A stretch of DNA of 64,000 bases. Source: Nematostella vectensis (taxonomy: Eukaryota; Cnidaria; Anthozoa; Actiniaria; Edwardsiidae). Shown piece after piece: positions 20,994 through 35,900 of this stretch (the stretch's first letter is position 1; each line of letters starts with the position of its first letter). The notes beneath the pieces are model-generated. The model made no database searches. It was not told the origin of the DNA and saw only the letters and a program-made list of their open reading frames with translations. The DNA is taken from NCBI RefSeq assembly GCF_932526225.1, contig NC_064043.1, forward strand, positions 16,366,085 to 16,430,084, given 5' to 3'. The position numbers and the translations under genes are program-made.

Positions 20994-23900
20994 ATGGGCT
21001 CCAGGGACAATTCTGTACTGTGTATGGATTTTCTAATTATCATGTGCACAGCTTTTCTGGTTAAATATGCCGGTAAGTTCATGTGTTTGGCGCTGTGTGG
21101 GTTGAATGATTCATACGTCCATACGCGCCAAGTTCGCGTTCCTGTTGATTATTGGCTTATTTTGTTGACTTGCTCATGATAATGGCTTCTCTTCTTTCTA
21201 ACAAGAAAGAAAGTCAACTTGAAGGCTTTAAAATTGGCCATTAATTCAGCATGATTTCGGTCTGTTTCCGTGAAATCTAGAAACGAAGCTTTGAGTTTTG
21301 TCTGGTGCCGGTTTATCAGCGGTCTGTCCATTTATAGTATTCTTTGGCAGATAGCAGGACAACAATGTATGTGCCCGCTTCCTCATTGTTTCGACTCCTT
21401 TTATCCCCCGTGCTGGTCCATTGAGCAATACCTTAGTTTATTTTAGTTTAGTTTTCATTATGTTATTGCGATAGTTGTAAAATCGCCGAATCGTGAGCTT
21501 GAAACCAAACATTAGTCTTTCACATTTCCCCCACATCACGCTAAAGCAAGAAAGTGAAACATTATTGACTCAAACGTTACATTCTTTTGAGATCTTAGAG
21601 TTTATTATTCCTAAGTAAAAGGCCCTAAGCGATTATGTTATACTTGTTGAAGCTTAAGCTGCGGCTTTTGTACAGTGATGGGGGAAATTTTGCGTTGATA
21701 AGTTGAGTGCCAACCGCTGTTTACTCTGAAGGATGCAAAACCCGTTCGATTATACTCAGTATTATTCACGCGAATTGACACGATAAACATCTGATATATT
21801 CTGAATTCAAAATAGATTGGTTTCCCTTCTTCCCAGCCGTTAACAAGAGCGTCTCCTACTCGTTTTCAGAACCCTTATTTTGAGCTATATCATTGATCGA
21901 TTCAAAGTTAGGTTTGCAAAGGTTGATTATAACAAATTGTTTCCTACTGCTGTCATCCCCATCATATACTCGACTGCTGGTTTTACCTTTGCTCCTGTTT
22001 AGAGGTCTGATTTTAAACTAACCTTTAGTTCCGATAAAATGCTGCTATAACGTCGTATTGGTAGAAAAACGCATTTTTACCCCAGTATTTATGGCTATTA
22101 AATATGCCCTGATGTGATAATCCTTTAACAGATTAACAGAAATATTGTATTCGATTACATTCCTTCACTTCATTTATGTTTTACCAAGCAAGGGCAGCAT
22201 TTTGAATACAATTATTTGTTTAATCGTTATTTTGCTAGATATAGCGCGACAAGTAAGATTCTAGTGAGCTGTCAGAAGATAATAAATGCTAAGTTGCTCT
22301 TATTCTATATTCACTGTAGGACATTCTAAATTATTAAAATTTGAACTTAAGAAAAGTATGATTATCAAGTAAGCAGACAAGATAAGAATCTGGTAAAATA
22401 AAGATAACAACAAATTAATTATTATTCTACTACTCCTAGACATTCTTTTCTGTTAGAATGATGTTTGGTATAAATAGCCTGGCATAAGTAGCATAGGTTT
22501 CAGCAGGAAATTTGACCGAGTAAAGAGTTCCCTGAACAGCTACAGTAGTATTTACACCATATTCTACACATTCAAACCTGAAACCCTTGGAAACGCTTGC
22601 TACGCAGTCATCAAATTATTGGTGGCTAGTTCATGACTCACTTGTACTCCATGATTATGCAGGGATTTTATTTGAATTGAAGAGATCACATCTTTGTGGC
22701 TTTGAATCTTGAATCAATCAATTCAATTGTGCATTTATTTGACTCTGCTTTTTTTTTTACTCTGCAGAAAGTCAAGCCCAAGGAGTTGGTAAGTGATGCA
22801 ACTTTGTTCTTTTCCACATGGATAAAGGGAGAGTTATAATATAAATATTTCCATTCACCACATCATATAGTATAATTGTTTACACTATTTAGAATTGTAA
22901 CACACTAAAAAGTGGTAGTATGTGTACGGACAATGGCATTCCTGAGCTATAATCAGCTGTAAGCCTGCCACCCAAATTTTTCAAATAATGGTTATCCGGC
23001 TGAGATGGAGAAGCCTTAAGCGCTTATCTTAGCCATATAATAAATGTCATTGGTGTAACTCTAAAAGCCTGTGATATTTTAACAGACTGCACCCATGAGG
23101 TTGCACTTGGCATGGAGAGTGGAGCTATTTTGGATCAGCAGATCGCTGCGTCATCTATGCTAGCCCCTCAATATGCTGGAACCAAAGCAAGACTTAATTA
23201 TGTAGGTGCTTGGTATGCACTCAAGACAGACAATCAGCCTTGGATTCAGGTGGACTTGAGGAGACGGACAGCCATCACCAAACTTGCTATTCAGGGATAT
23301 AGTGCGTTTGTTGGTGAATTTTATCTGTCATACACTGATGATATTACTAACTGGAGTAATTATACAGAAGCAGGGACAACTAAGGTGAGAATCTTTATTT
23401 TTTTTTATGGTTTTTAGAAGAAAATAAATTACTAAACACTAAATTACTAAACCACCCCCTTCCCCTGAAAAAAGAATGTCAGTGAAGGTAACAGTATATT
23501 AGAAAATTTGGCCTGCTGAAATCATACTAAAGCTATCTTTCCTGAAATCCTGGCTTCAAGCGTGTAAGAGAACCCCCGTTATCAAGTGTGCATATGGCCA
23601 CAGAAGAAAGAGGGGAGAAGTTTATTACAGCCCGACCAGTGAAAACACTAACAGATATGTGTGGAATATATATATGTTAGTCTCCCACAAAACATTTAAT
23701 GTTATTGTTATTTGGGACGCTTGATGCACTGAAGTTTTTTTCTTGGTTTGCTTAGATATTCCAGGGAAACACAGATGGCAGAAATACCAAGAACATTACC
23801 ATCAGCCCTCCTATAGTTGGCCAGTTTTTTCGGTTTTATGCCACCAAGTGGCAACAGTACTGTGCCCTGAGGATGGAACTATACGGGTGCAACTACACAT

Positions 23901-26900
23901 CAGTGACGCTACCCCCATTTTATACTACTCAAGGTGAGTTGACTATTACACGTCAGTGACCCAACTTCTATTTTATACTTCTCAAGGTGAGTTGACTATT
24001 ACACATCAGTGACCCTTCCTCTATTTTATACTACTCAAGGTGAGTTGACTATTACACATTAGTGGCCCTACCTCTATTTTAAACTACTCAAGGTGAGTTG
24101 ACTATTACATAAAAGCGGCACTACCCCCATTGTATACTACTCAGTGTGAGTTACTGTAAGTACACAGAGACACTACCTCTATTTTATGCTACACAAGGTG
24201 AGTAAGTACAATTAAGCACATCAGACAACAAACAAAGTATTATCAAGGAGACAATTATTGGTTGAGTCAGTTCTTGGCTGTGCTCCAAGAGTTTTTCTCT
24301 ATGTTCTCTGGTTTTCCTCCATCCAACAATCTTATCCAAGCTGTTTCAGTGGTCAAATATGAGTCACATGATCCCTTGGCTTGATCACATTGGTTTGTAT
24401 TTGTGCATACATGTATATTACAGCTTCACATAGAGTGGTTATATAGCTTGCAAATTCTTTATTTATTTATTATATGTACATACTTAAGAGTTTGGTTTCT
24501 GACAGTTTGTGTTTAGACATGTATTTTATAAGATTTCAAAATTCCTCCTGATGTTGGGGTTGGGGTTCTTTCAACGTTTGGGCCAAATGTTCCTTTTTCT
24601 GGAATTGCCATATATTTCACTTTTGTGCTCTTCTTGGATCATTTTCCAAATCAGTCCCATTTAAAATCTTAGTCTTTGCTCTCTGCCTGTGCCTAATGCG
24701 TCAGAAGGGAGATCAGTGAAGTGCCTCTCTGTCTCTGTTTCACTGACATACATACATACTCTTCTAACATTCCTTATTAACTGTAGCTTTGAAAATAATC
24801 TTGAATGATATAAAGTTGTCTCATATTCAGTTTGATTACCTATTACCGTAACACTTTTCTGTCACGTTTCAGCACCAGCATCTTGTAGAACTTTACAGAC
24901 GCCCCAGGGAGGCAGCATGAGCTGCAAGAATGGATTCTTAATCAACAGCATTTGTAACTTCTCATGCCAGGCAAGCTATACCCTAGGGGGGAATTCTCTA
25001 CTGATTTGCCAGAGCGACGGCAAGTGGGATGAGAGTGAGCCTGTCTGCTACAGTGAGTATAACGAGCTTAAAATAACTGTCAATTCTTTATCCTATAACT
25101 TTTATTAAATAACACACTTAGACAAGTAGTAGTAATTTGTAATGTACTACAGTAGTAGTAATTTGGCTCCATTTTTGACAGATTCAATATGTAATTATTT
25201 TTCATCTGAATTTGAAAGACTCCCTAATTAGTACAAATAAAATAAATGTGAAATTTTTTAAGTACATTTCAGTTGTTGACTTAAATTCATGAATTCACAT
25301 TTTCTTTTCTTTAACTTTGTACTGTATGTACATTCAGTAAAGTGTATTTCTGTAAAGCTGAACTTTTGCATATTTGCACTCCATTCCACAACTTGAAATC
25401 CTTTGCGGTTTTCTAGGACTACCAAGCAAAATTAGTAGTGTTAACCTCACTGAAGCTCTTTCCAACCTGATCTCTATTTCCTGGTCAAAACCAAGCGATG
25501 GAAGCAGTCTAATCACTGACTATGAAGTTCAGTGGAAAACTGGAGAAATTGTTTCACAAAAATTGACAAGCAAAACTTCTGCAAGTTTGGAAGTGAGGCC
25601 TCACACAAGTTATGAGATCCGAGTACGAGCTTCCAACTCTTATGGGAGGGGTTTATGGTCTGAATCACTGTCAGTGAGATCAGATGAAGCAGGTATGAAT
25701 TTAGCTCTATACAAACAAGCTTCATAAGACATTTAGAAAGCCTTAGCAGGATTACCTCATTTGTCAGTCATGGCTTTATCATTTATTTCATTGCGTTTCT
25801 TTTAAACTTATTTCTTTTCCACTTAGCTTGCCATCCAATAAACCATAGCTTAAACTTTCTTTCCAGCACCTTCTATGACACCTCCCGACTTCCAAGTAAC
25901 TTCTGTTCGCTCTCTGGAGCTGACTGTCTCATGGCAAGCTATACCACCAGACGGCTGTAATGGGGTCATACTTGGCTACTACCTTGACTATTACCAGAGT
26001 GACCGTCCGGAAGTTGTGAACAGACTAACTCTGGATGCTAATACACTCTCTACAAAACTCATTAAGCTAGATTATGCTCCTTACTATGTGAGCGTTGCAG
26101 GGTATACACGCGTTGGAGAAGGACCTTTCACCTCTCGTGTCAAGAAAACCCCAAATGAGGGAGGTATGTGCTTTTATATAGTCTTTCTTAAAGAAGTAAA
26201 ACTCATTAATTTTTAGTTTAATCTGAACATCCTGTAGCCTTGTGTCAAACAACTTTGCATGGATCAAATGTAAAATATATACTGCAGCCCATAAGGATAG
26301 ACTGTTGCTAGTGTCATTAATATTGTATTACTGTAGTAAGTATAGTAATTTTAAGTGTTAATTGTACTGTTATCAGTTCAGAGCCTTGTTTACCTCAACT
26401 ACATAAGCCATCTTAGTTTATGCCATGTTATTCTATTATTTGTTAACTTGATAAAAGTAAATAAATAAAACAAACTAATTATACAATCAATCAATCAATC
26501 AGTTCAGCTTAGTTAAGGAATTAACAATTTGACAGAATAGAAGAAACGTCACAGATTTGCTATAAATTGTCCCCTAGTGTCCACCATGTATGAATTGTTA
26601 AAATGAAGGTCATGCTAGAACCCTCTTGCATGCTTCTACTGTGTACCAGCCAAACAGACCACAAAGTCACCCATGATACTGTATGTATAAGCAAAATCAT
26701 TTATTAGTGCAATATACTGCATATTCTACTGTTTAAGCTCTGATGAATATCTTAAAGATACAATCCCATTGATGCATCCTAAAGATGGGAGTATAGCCCC
26801 AGTACATAATATGGTATATATGGTATAAAGATGTGTATAGTGCAGTACATAATTTTACTTTTGAGAAAACTCTGCAGTGTTATTTATTAATTTTATAAGA

Positions 26901-29900
26901 ATTAAAACCAAAACCAAAAAATCATTTTGTCTTACTAGCTCCAACACCTCCCCAAAATCTTCGAGCATCAGTTCAAGGGTCGACTGCTGTCCTCCTGACA
27001 TGGGGTCCCCCTGCAAAAGCTAATGGCATTATCCAAAGATATGTGGTGAAGTTTGGCATGCATCAAGATCAGATGACCAGGTCCCAGTACACAAGTGGCC
27101 AGACAAACTCAACACTGGTAGCAGCACTGGAAGAGTACTCTACTTATCACTTCAACGTGTTTGCCGAGACCTCTGTCACAGGGCAACCCTCGAATATTAT
27201 ATCAGTAACTACAGCAGATGATGGTATGTACAGAAAATCTCATCCAGGGGCAAGGCTAAGGAAAATGCTCTAGGAACACCTTCCTTGAATGGAAATATAA
27301 AATGCATTGCAAGGGACATTAGTTCAAATACAGGAGAAAAATGTCTTAACAAAAAGCCCTTATACTTTATGTAGTTGCACTATCTGTGACAAACGTTTTC
27401 TCGCTATAGTTTTTCGTATGTATGTATTTGTCCTTTCTTTTTTGTATGTATGTACTGTATCTGTCCCTCTTCAAGTTAATAAGAAATGCTTGTACACAAC
27501 TGCTGAAAATGCTTGAGACATGTATTGGGTTGTGGTTTAAAAAAGAAAATTTCAATAAATTTAACTTAAGCCGAAGGTACTGTAAGCTAAAGACTTAACT
27601 TTAAGGATTGAATGTTTGCATCATTCCAACCATCCAATTTTTTTTTCAGCACCTGATGCTGCTCCAGCTATCACCTCAATAGTACCTCGTGATGCTTATA
27701 CTATCTACGTAGCATGGACTAGAGTTCCTCAAAAACAGTGTAATGGAATCATTCTGGGTTATACTGTGTTCTACTCTATTTTGGGTCAACCCACAAGAAA
27801 TGTGACATTCCATGACGAGACTAAACTCAGCACAGAGATCACAGGTCTGCACCCTTATGCAGAGTACTGCATCAAAATGGCTGCATTCACTCGCGTGGGA
27901 CTCACCAAAAACTGGAAAAGTAATGGTTGTTCATGGATAAAAACACTACAAACAGGTAGAAAATCTAATGTGTCTTATTGTTGCATTATCAGTTCATTAT
28001 GAGTAAATGTGTAATTGCTGGCATTGTCTTTTTTCTTGTTTTTTTTTTTTACTTATTGAGTAAATTTTGCACACCACTTTTTTTTTCTTTCTTACTTATG
28101 TCAGTCTAGAATATAAAAATGAACATTTCCTTTAAGAGAGTTTATCTGAAATGTTTGAAAGTTTAAAAATTCTCCTTCCTAGGGCCAAGTTCACCTGTAA
28201 ATGTGAAAGGGCATGCAGAAAGCGTTTTTCTTTCTTACTTATGTCAGTCTAGAATATAAAAATGAACATTTCCTTTAAGAGAGTTTATCTAAAATGTTCA
28301 AAAGTTTAAAAATTCTCCTTCCTAGGGCCAAGTTCACCTGTAAATGTAAAAGGGCAAGCAGAAAGCTCCATTGCCATCCGTATTGAATGGGATAAGCCTC
28401 TCCAGCCTAACGGCATTATCACAGAGTATATAATCTATTATGGACCAGCAGAAGGGAACCTCCAGTTCAGGAAGAATGTGACCAGTAACACACTCAGCGC
28501 CGTCATAACAGGTCTCAGGAAATTCACCAACTACTACTTCCAGGTCAGAGGAAAGACCAGCAAACCTGGAAATGCGTCACACACCATCATGGTTCAGACA
28601 AAGGAAGATGGTAAGTCACATCTGGTGGTACGACTTGCTTGACGCAGGGATCTCTTTGGCTAAAACCCCATGAAATTGAGATAATAATTTCTGAAGCAAC
28701 AATAATAAAGAAATAGCATTTGGCTACCATTTAGGGAATTGAATTATTGTGGTCTTTATCAGATCTTATATTTGATCTAAATACTTTTATCAGATCTTAT
28801 TATTTGATCTAAATACTTTGAAACACTGTATACTTTTTGTTACTGTCTTTTTCTTTGGTTTGTCTATGTACTGTACAAAAACATTTCTAAAAACAAAATA
28901 AGCTCAAAGATGATATAATTAATCAGGGCTTCTGGAATAATGTGCTTGTGTGGAAGCACATAGTTTGGCTTTCTCTGTGTAATATGCAGAATTCACAAAT
29001 TTAAGTGCACAGCTGTCATTCTTTTAGGGTTCTTACCTCTATTTCTTGTAAAAAAAGATAGCTACTTTATTCTTGGTAAGAGTGCGATATTTCAAACTGA
29101 ATTTAAAAAACAACAAAAAACAGAATACCTAAAAAAATGAATGCTAAACCGCAAAGGCCTAGGACTAGGAGCCAATTAAAACTCGCCTAAGATATTTTTG
29201 CGCGAAAAATAAACTCTTTCAAGTTATTTCGTACTTTGCTTACAAAATGTAGTTTTGGTTATATGAAATGGATAGATTCATTAAGAAAGTGTCTAAGGAA
29301 GACACTAGACTCAAGAAGCTCTTGGCTTGAATATATCTACTCATGATCACTGATATTCCTTGTAATTTAGCACATAATTCAGTAAAGAATCCCTCAAAAT
29401 AATTTAGCCCAAAATCATTTATTTTCCACATTTAATTTAGCACATGATTTAGAAAAAAATGCTTAATTTTGACCTTTTTTTTCTGCGCAATTCCAAATAC
29501 TCTGTTAAATGCCTTACATGTTGTGTGTCATTGTATACTCAATATTTTTTGTTATTGTCAAAAAGCTTGTGCTGATTAATATTCTCTTTCTCCCAAGTTC
29601 CTGGTCCGCCAGTTGCGTTCACTGGAGAGCCCGCCTCACCTGATAGTACCCTACTGATATGGAACAAGCCAAACAATGTCAACGGCATCCTGCGCTCTTA
29701 TGTTATCAGAACCTATGAGAAGAGCACAGGAAAGCGAGTGGGTACAGTAATGAACCGGACAGCGTACCCCCTGGACAACCCCAAAACTCCCATCACTACC
29801 CTTGTCATAGGGCTGAGGCCATACAGGGCCTATGTTCACTCACTGGCGGCGTATACCATTGGCGAGGGGCCGGCTGTCAATTGCACTGTGACAACTAAAG

Positions 29901-32900
29901 AGGGAGGTAAAAACCTTGGTTATGGTGGACAATACATTTATTTTGTCAAAATGTAGCCATTTTAAACTATAAATTACATATGTTTGGCCAACGAGAAACA
30001 TTCAAATACATCTTACACTGTAGCATTTTTTTCACTTGTTTGTTTGGATGAGTATAAAATATGTTACGGTCAAGTGTAAATGACTGCAACCTCATTGTCT
30101 GATTGGTACTGTTTTGATCAGGTTGGATTGCCTTTTCCATCCTACAATGCCCATTTCCTTGTAGAGTGTGTAGACATGTTATGTGATGTTCTATTACACT
30201 GATCCCAGTCCATTTATTGTTTTCTTCAATGCCTTTCAGTACCTAGTGCCCCTCAGAGTGTGCAAGCGAACCTTGTGGATCTCATCATCACAGTGGAGTG
30301 GAAAAAACCACAGGAGATGAATGGAGTTCTTAACGCTTACACAGTTAGTGTCCATTGTCTTGCTCTTAACAAACTTTTTTTTTACTCATGATAATATGTG
30401 AACAAGTTTTTTCAGACTCTGAAGGATTAATGTACTGTAGATTACTGGGGATCACAACTCTAATATGTGTATGCATACTGTATGTATGGTTTTCCAATAT
30501 GCTTTAAGTGTATGCACTGTATCCTGTGTAGCAAGAGTTGTTGTTTGTTCAATAGGGAACTTGCGCTAAGAGATCATGTGATTTACTGGATGGCAAATTC
30601 AAATCAAAATAATCACAGGAATTACTGTGTGTGGAATTACCATAGATCAACGAAAGAGTAAATCCATAAATAAAACTAAACCCTTTTGAAAAAATAAAAA
30701 TATGGCTTTTTTCATAAACGCTTAATAGATTTCTTGTTGCTGTTATTTTGCCGCTAAAAGCCTGAGCGTGCTAGTTTGCCACCCAGACAGTCACGTGATC
30801 TCTTAGCGCAAGTCTCCTATTGCACCCTTTGTGCCATGCCCTAGTCTACATAAAACACAAACAATTTTATGCAAACCCATGGCTACAGAAGCTTAGTGGA
30901 AAACAGGTTGGAGTGACTATTTGGTGGTTGTGTTTCTTGACATTAATGTTAAGTAAAACTCTGAATTACTTTCCCGTTTTGCTGCATGGTAATTTATGAA
31001 TTACGTGGCATTTTACACCTCTTCAGGTATACTGCATGGGGTCACGCAAGTACCAACCCATGTTCAGTGACCCCAAGATCGCATCAGTGACTCCTGACAC
31101 ATTCACATACCAGCTGTCCCGGTTGGAGCCTGGTACGAGCTACACTGTGTATGTGACTGGGAGCACAGTGGTAGGCGAGGGGGACAAGAGCGAGAAAATT
31201 GTCATCATCACTGCCTCACAGCGTAAGTCACCAAGAAAACACCTATTTCTGGTGTAAGTAATGCCTCTCTTCAGGAACCCTTCCCAGTTGTTTTTACACC
31301 TCTCAGGTAGTAATGTAATACCACTGTTAGTAACCTTTATCCCGTTAGGAAACACTTATCACTGTTTGGTAACACTTATTTTGTTTGGTAACACTTTACC
31401 TGTTTGGTAGCACTTTACCTGTTTGGTCTGCCATTTGTCTTGTTCTTCAGCTCCTCCTGCCCCTAAACAGCCCGAGTACAATACAAGAACTGTCACCTCT
31501 ACCACCATCACAATCTTCCTCACCGCCGCCTCTTCAAGTAACGGCGAGGTCATGTAAGTGCATGTTTTTTGCTAGACTTGCAGTTCACTTGCAATTCCTT
31601 GCCATGCTATAGCTTGTACAAAGGCGCTAGGAGTTAGGAAATGCTACAGTATGCAAGAAATATTTGTGGAAAACAATTTGGACTGCTTGTAAGGCATGCC
31701 AAAAAAATTCCTCTCCATTTTTTTGTGGGGATTAAACTCCTCGCTCGGTTACACATACTTCAAACCCAGACTAACCCTACACATGATACATAATTTCCTT
31801 TTAGAGCGCACCAAATAATTGTGAAGAAGCTTACCCGGCTAGCGCGCCGCAGTCGTCGCCGCCGTAGTTCAACCCTCCCAGACTTCATTGGCAGCTATGA
31901 AGATGCTAAGAAATCCCGCTCACCATTCTATGTGGCAGCAGAGTTCCGCCAAGAGTTGCCCACAGAGTTTGTTGTCGGGGATGACAAGTTTTACACTGGG
32001 TATCACAACGCCCCTCTGGAACCCGAGACAGAGTATGAAGTTTTTATCAGGGGGGTCACTGCTGACAAGAATGGGGTAGGTACAAAACCCACCACTATGC
32101 TTGTTATTTGAGGTGAGGGGGGATGTTGATATAAGGGTGGATGTTGGTAGAAAGAACACAATGGGACCATGTTCTTGAAAGCAGATGGATTCTGCTTATG
32201 CAAATAATGGTGGGGGGAGATAGATTAAAGGTTGTAACTCTAACTTTTTGTCAAGGGGAGAATCTTACTGATCATTTGTTTCTGTGGAGGGGGCATTCTA
32301 TGGAATGGTGAGGTGTGAGTGGGGGCATTCTATGGAATGGTGAGGTGTGAGTGGGGGCATTCTATGGAATGGTGAGGTGGGGGTGGGGGCATTCTATGTA
32401 TGGAATGGTGAGGTGTGAGTGGGGGCATTCTATGGAATGGTGAGGTGGGGGTGGGGGCATTCTATGGAATGGTGAGGTGGGGGTGGTGGCATTCTATGTA
32501 TGGAATGGTGAGGTGGGGGTGGGGGCATTCTATGGAATGGTGAGGTGTGAGTGGGGGCATTCTATGGAATGGTGAGGTGGGGGTGGGGGCATTCTATGGA
32601 ATGGTGAGGTGGGGGTGGGGGCATTCTATGGAATGGTGAGGTGGGGGTGGGGGCATTCTATGGAATGGTGAGGTGGGGGTGGGGGCATTCTATGGAATGG
32701 CGAGGTGTGAGTGGGGGCATTCTATGGAATGGTGAGGTGGGGGTGGGGGCATTCTATGGAATGGTGAGGTGGGGATGGGGGCATTCTATGGAATGGTGAG
32801 GTGGGGGTGGGGCATTCTATGGAATGGTGAGGTGGGGGTGGGGGCATTCTATGGAATGGTGAGGTGGGAGTGGGGGCATTCTATGGAATGGTGAGGTGGG

Positions 32901-35900
32901 GGTGGGGGCATTCTATGGAATGGTGAGGTGGGAGTGGGGGCATTCTATGGAATGGTGAGGTGTGAGTGGGGGCATTCTATGGAATGGTGAGGTGTGAGTG
33001 GGGGCAATGTATGGAATGGTGAGGTGGGGGTGAGGGCATTCTATGGAATGGAGAGGTTGGGGTGGGGCATTCTATGGAATGGTGAGGCGTGAGTGGGGGC
33101 ATTCTATGGAATGGTGAGGTGGGGGTGAGGGCATTCTATGGAATGGTGAGGTGTGAGTGGGGGCATTCTATGGAATGGTGAGGTGGGGGTGGTGGCATTC
33201 TATGGAATGGTGAGGTGGGGTTGGGGCATTCTATGGAATGGTGAGGTGGGGGTGGGGGCATTCTATGGAATGGTGAGGTGGGGGTGGTGGCATTCTATGG
33301 AATGGTGAGGTGGGGGTGGGGGCATTCTATGGAATGGTGAGGTGGGGGTGGGGGCATTCTATGGAATGGTGAGGTGGGGGTGGGGGCATTCAATGGAATG
33401 GTGAGGTGGGGGTGGGGGCATTCTATGTATGGAATGGTGAGGTGTGAGTGGGGGCATTCTATGGAATGGTGAGGTGGGGGTGGGGGCATTCTATGGAATG
33501 GTGAGGTGGGGGTGGTGGCATTCTATGTATGGAATGGTGAGGTGTGAGTGGGGGCATTCTATGGAATGGTGAAGTGGGGGTTGGGGCATTCTATGGAATG
33601 GTGAGGTGTGAGTGGGGGCATTCTATGGAATGGTGAGGTGGGGGTGGGGCATTCTATGGAATGGTGAGGTGTGAGTGGGGGCATTCTATGGAATGGTGAG
33701 GTGGGGGTGGGGGCATTCTATAGAATGGTGAGGTGGGGGTGGGGGCTTTTTCAGCCTTTCATGATAAGTCCTCTGTGATAAGGTCATCTTAGGATTCTTT
33801 TAAAGTATTTTATAAGTAAGTTGTATAGGTATTTTATTATTTTTCTTGTCCTTGATTTTGTCAGTGGCTACAGAGCCTGTTCTGACTGATATCTTTCATC
33901 ACAGAAATGGGTGTATGGGGAGCCCTCTGCTGTGACACTACCTGCAACTGGTAAGTAGTGATTACCCTATACATACAGTACCTTACAGTAGGTGTATGGG
34001 GAGCCCTCTGCTGTGACACTACCTGCAACTGGTAAGTAGTGATTACCCTATACATACAGTACCTTACAGTAGGTGTATGGGAGCCCTCTGCTGTGACACT
34101 ACCTGCAACTGGTAAGTATTGATTACCCTATACACACAGTACCTTAGGTATATGGGGAGCCCTCTGATGTGACTCTACCCACAACTGGTAAGTATTGATT
34201 AGCCTATACAAACAGTACCTTATTCTTTTTATTTTCGCGCAACTTAAATTTCGTGAAAATTTTCTTGGCTTTCTTGGTTTTTAATTTCCCGAATTGGGAG
34301 TGGATACATGAAATGGATGATACACCAAGGACCAGGGCGATTATGGAAGATAAAAGACGCTTGTAACTGCACACTACAAAGAGCTGTGACAGGATGGTTG
34401 ATTCATGTGCAAAGGACATATTGGAGAAACTTTACGAAGAGAACTATTCAGATGAGGCGAATCAAATTAAATTTAAAAAAGATTATAAGATGATGGCTCT
34501 TGTACTAATGCCTGTACATACGTTGTTTAAGAATTTTTACAGGGCCTTTGGAATTACAAATATAATATTTTTCTATATCCATTAAATACATATTCACGGT
34601 CTATATCTATATCCACGATCAACGTTCTTGGTCTTTATTATTTGTGAGTATTTAGATTGAGAAATTGCAAATTTAAGTGAGCACGAAAATTAAGCAGAAA
34701 AATGTGTACATTTATTACAGGAGTAATATTGATTAGTCTACTTACAAGATCAATCAGGAGCACCAATAATTACGCTGTTAGTAGCAGTAGCAGTTTTTTT
34801 ATTAGTATAGTAGAAGCAAAAGTTATTACTAGTATAGCAAAGTAGATAAGTTGGCAGCATTATAACATTTTGTGTTCATCATAGCACGTGCCGTGAAGCC
34901 CTCTGATACTGGAAGTGATAAGAATGTTGGACTGATAGCTGGCGTGGTGGGAGCCCTAATTCTCATTGCCATCATTATCATTGCTGTCGTGCTGTACAGA
35001 AGGTGAGATGGGACAAACCAAGCGTGGGTGAGTTGGTGTTAGCTTCACAGAAAGCATCCATTTTCATTGGCTAGATAAGGACAGTAACTGATATAATTCT
35101 AATGTATTGTATATCAATAAAGCACCAGATTCCATTTGGACTTATGATCGTATAGCTATGTTATACATACCAGACTTTGTTCTGCTCTTTAGGGCAAAAC
35201 GTCTACACAAGCCCAACTTGAATCAGACCAAATCCAAGCGACGTTTTCGTGACCTTGAGCTGATGCGATTAGGTGAGTACCTGTCTTTTGAATCCAAGAT
35301 CTGAGATTGATACATTGTTTATTTGAGACTGCATCTTCTTTTTCCAAGACAATTTGCAACTAATAAACTCTCATTGTTTAGAGAGACTTAGAGATAGATC
35401 TCAGTCATCTACCTTTTTCCATTAAAGAGATTATACAATAGAACCCTGAAACCCAGTCTCCTCTTTAACTCAATTTAATACTTTAAGCTCCTTTTCCCTT
35501 GAGGGTTCGTGTTAACTGGATTTCTTCCCTTGAGAGTTCGTGTTAACAGGGTTCCTTTCTCTTGAGTGTTCTTGTTAACAGGGTTTCTTTCCCTTGAGTG
35601 TTCTTGTTAACAGGGTTTCTTTCCCTTGATGGTTGGGGGTTAACAGGGTTTCTTTCCCTTGGCGGTTCGTGTTAACAGGGTTCCTTCCCTTGAGTGCTCG
35701 TGTTAACAGGGTTCCTTTCCCTTGAGTGTTCATGTTAACAGGGTTTCTTTCCCTTGAGGGTTCATGTTAACAGGGTTTCTTTCCCTTGAGTGTTCGTGTT
35801 AACAGGGTTCCTTTCCCTTGAGTGTTCATGTTAACAGGGTTCCTTTTCCCTTGAGTGCTCGTGTTAACAGGGTTCTCTTCCCATAAACGTTCATGTTAAC

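Larger units (their letters stand above)
25417..32075 (+). other. exons 6-15: about eight fibronectin type III domains
   Basis: Residues about 253-1063. Exons 6 to 11 each encode one FN3 domain and are phase 1-1; the last two domains are each split over two exons. Recurrent signatures are the Trp of strand B (ISWSKP, VSWQAI, LTWGPP, VAWTRV, IEWDKP, LIWNKP, VEWKKP), N-G-x-I/V-x-x-Y, and L-x-P-Y-x-x-Y. The membrane-proximal domain contains RRSRRRRS (987-994), a polybasic furin-like site. It ends in an AAEF...[14 protein letters not shown] stretch like the membrane-proximal region of MAM-type and LAR-type RPTPs, which are cleaved there. Confidence 0.9.

Noticed and set aside
28183-28230. Upstream copy of the exon 10 start as a real exon
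   Set aside because: It runs into a stop shortly after the duplicated 43 bp and lacks a donor; the second copy leads into a complete FN3 domain.
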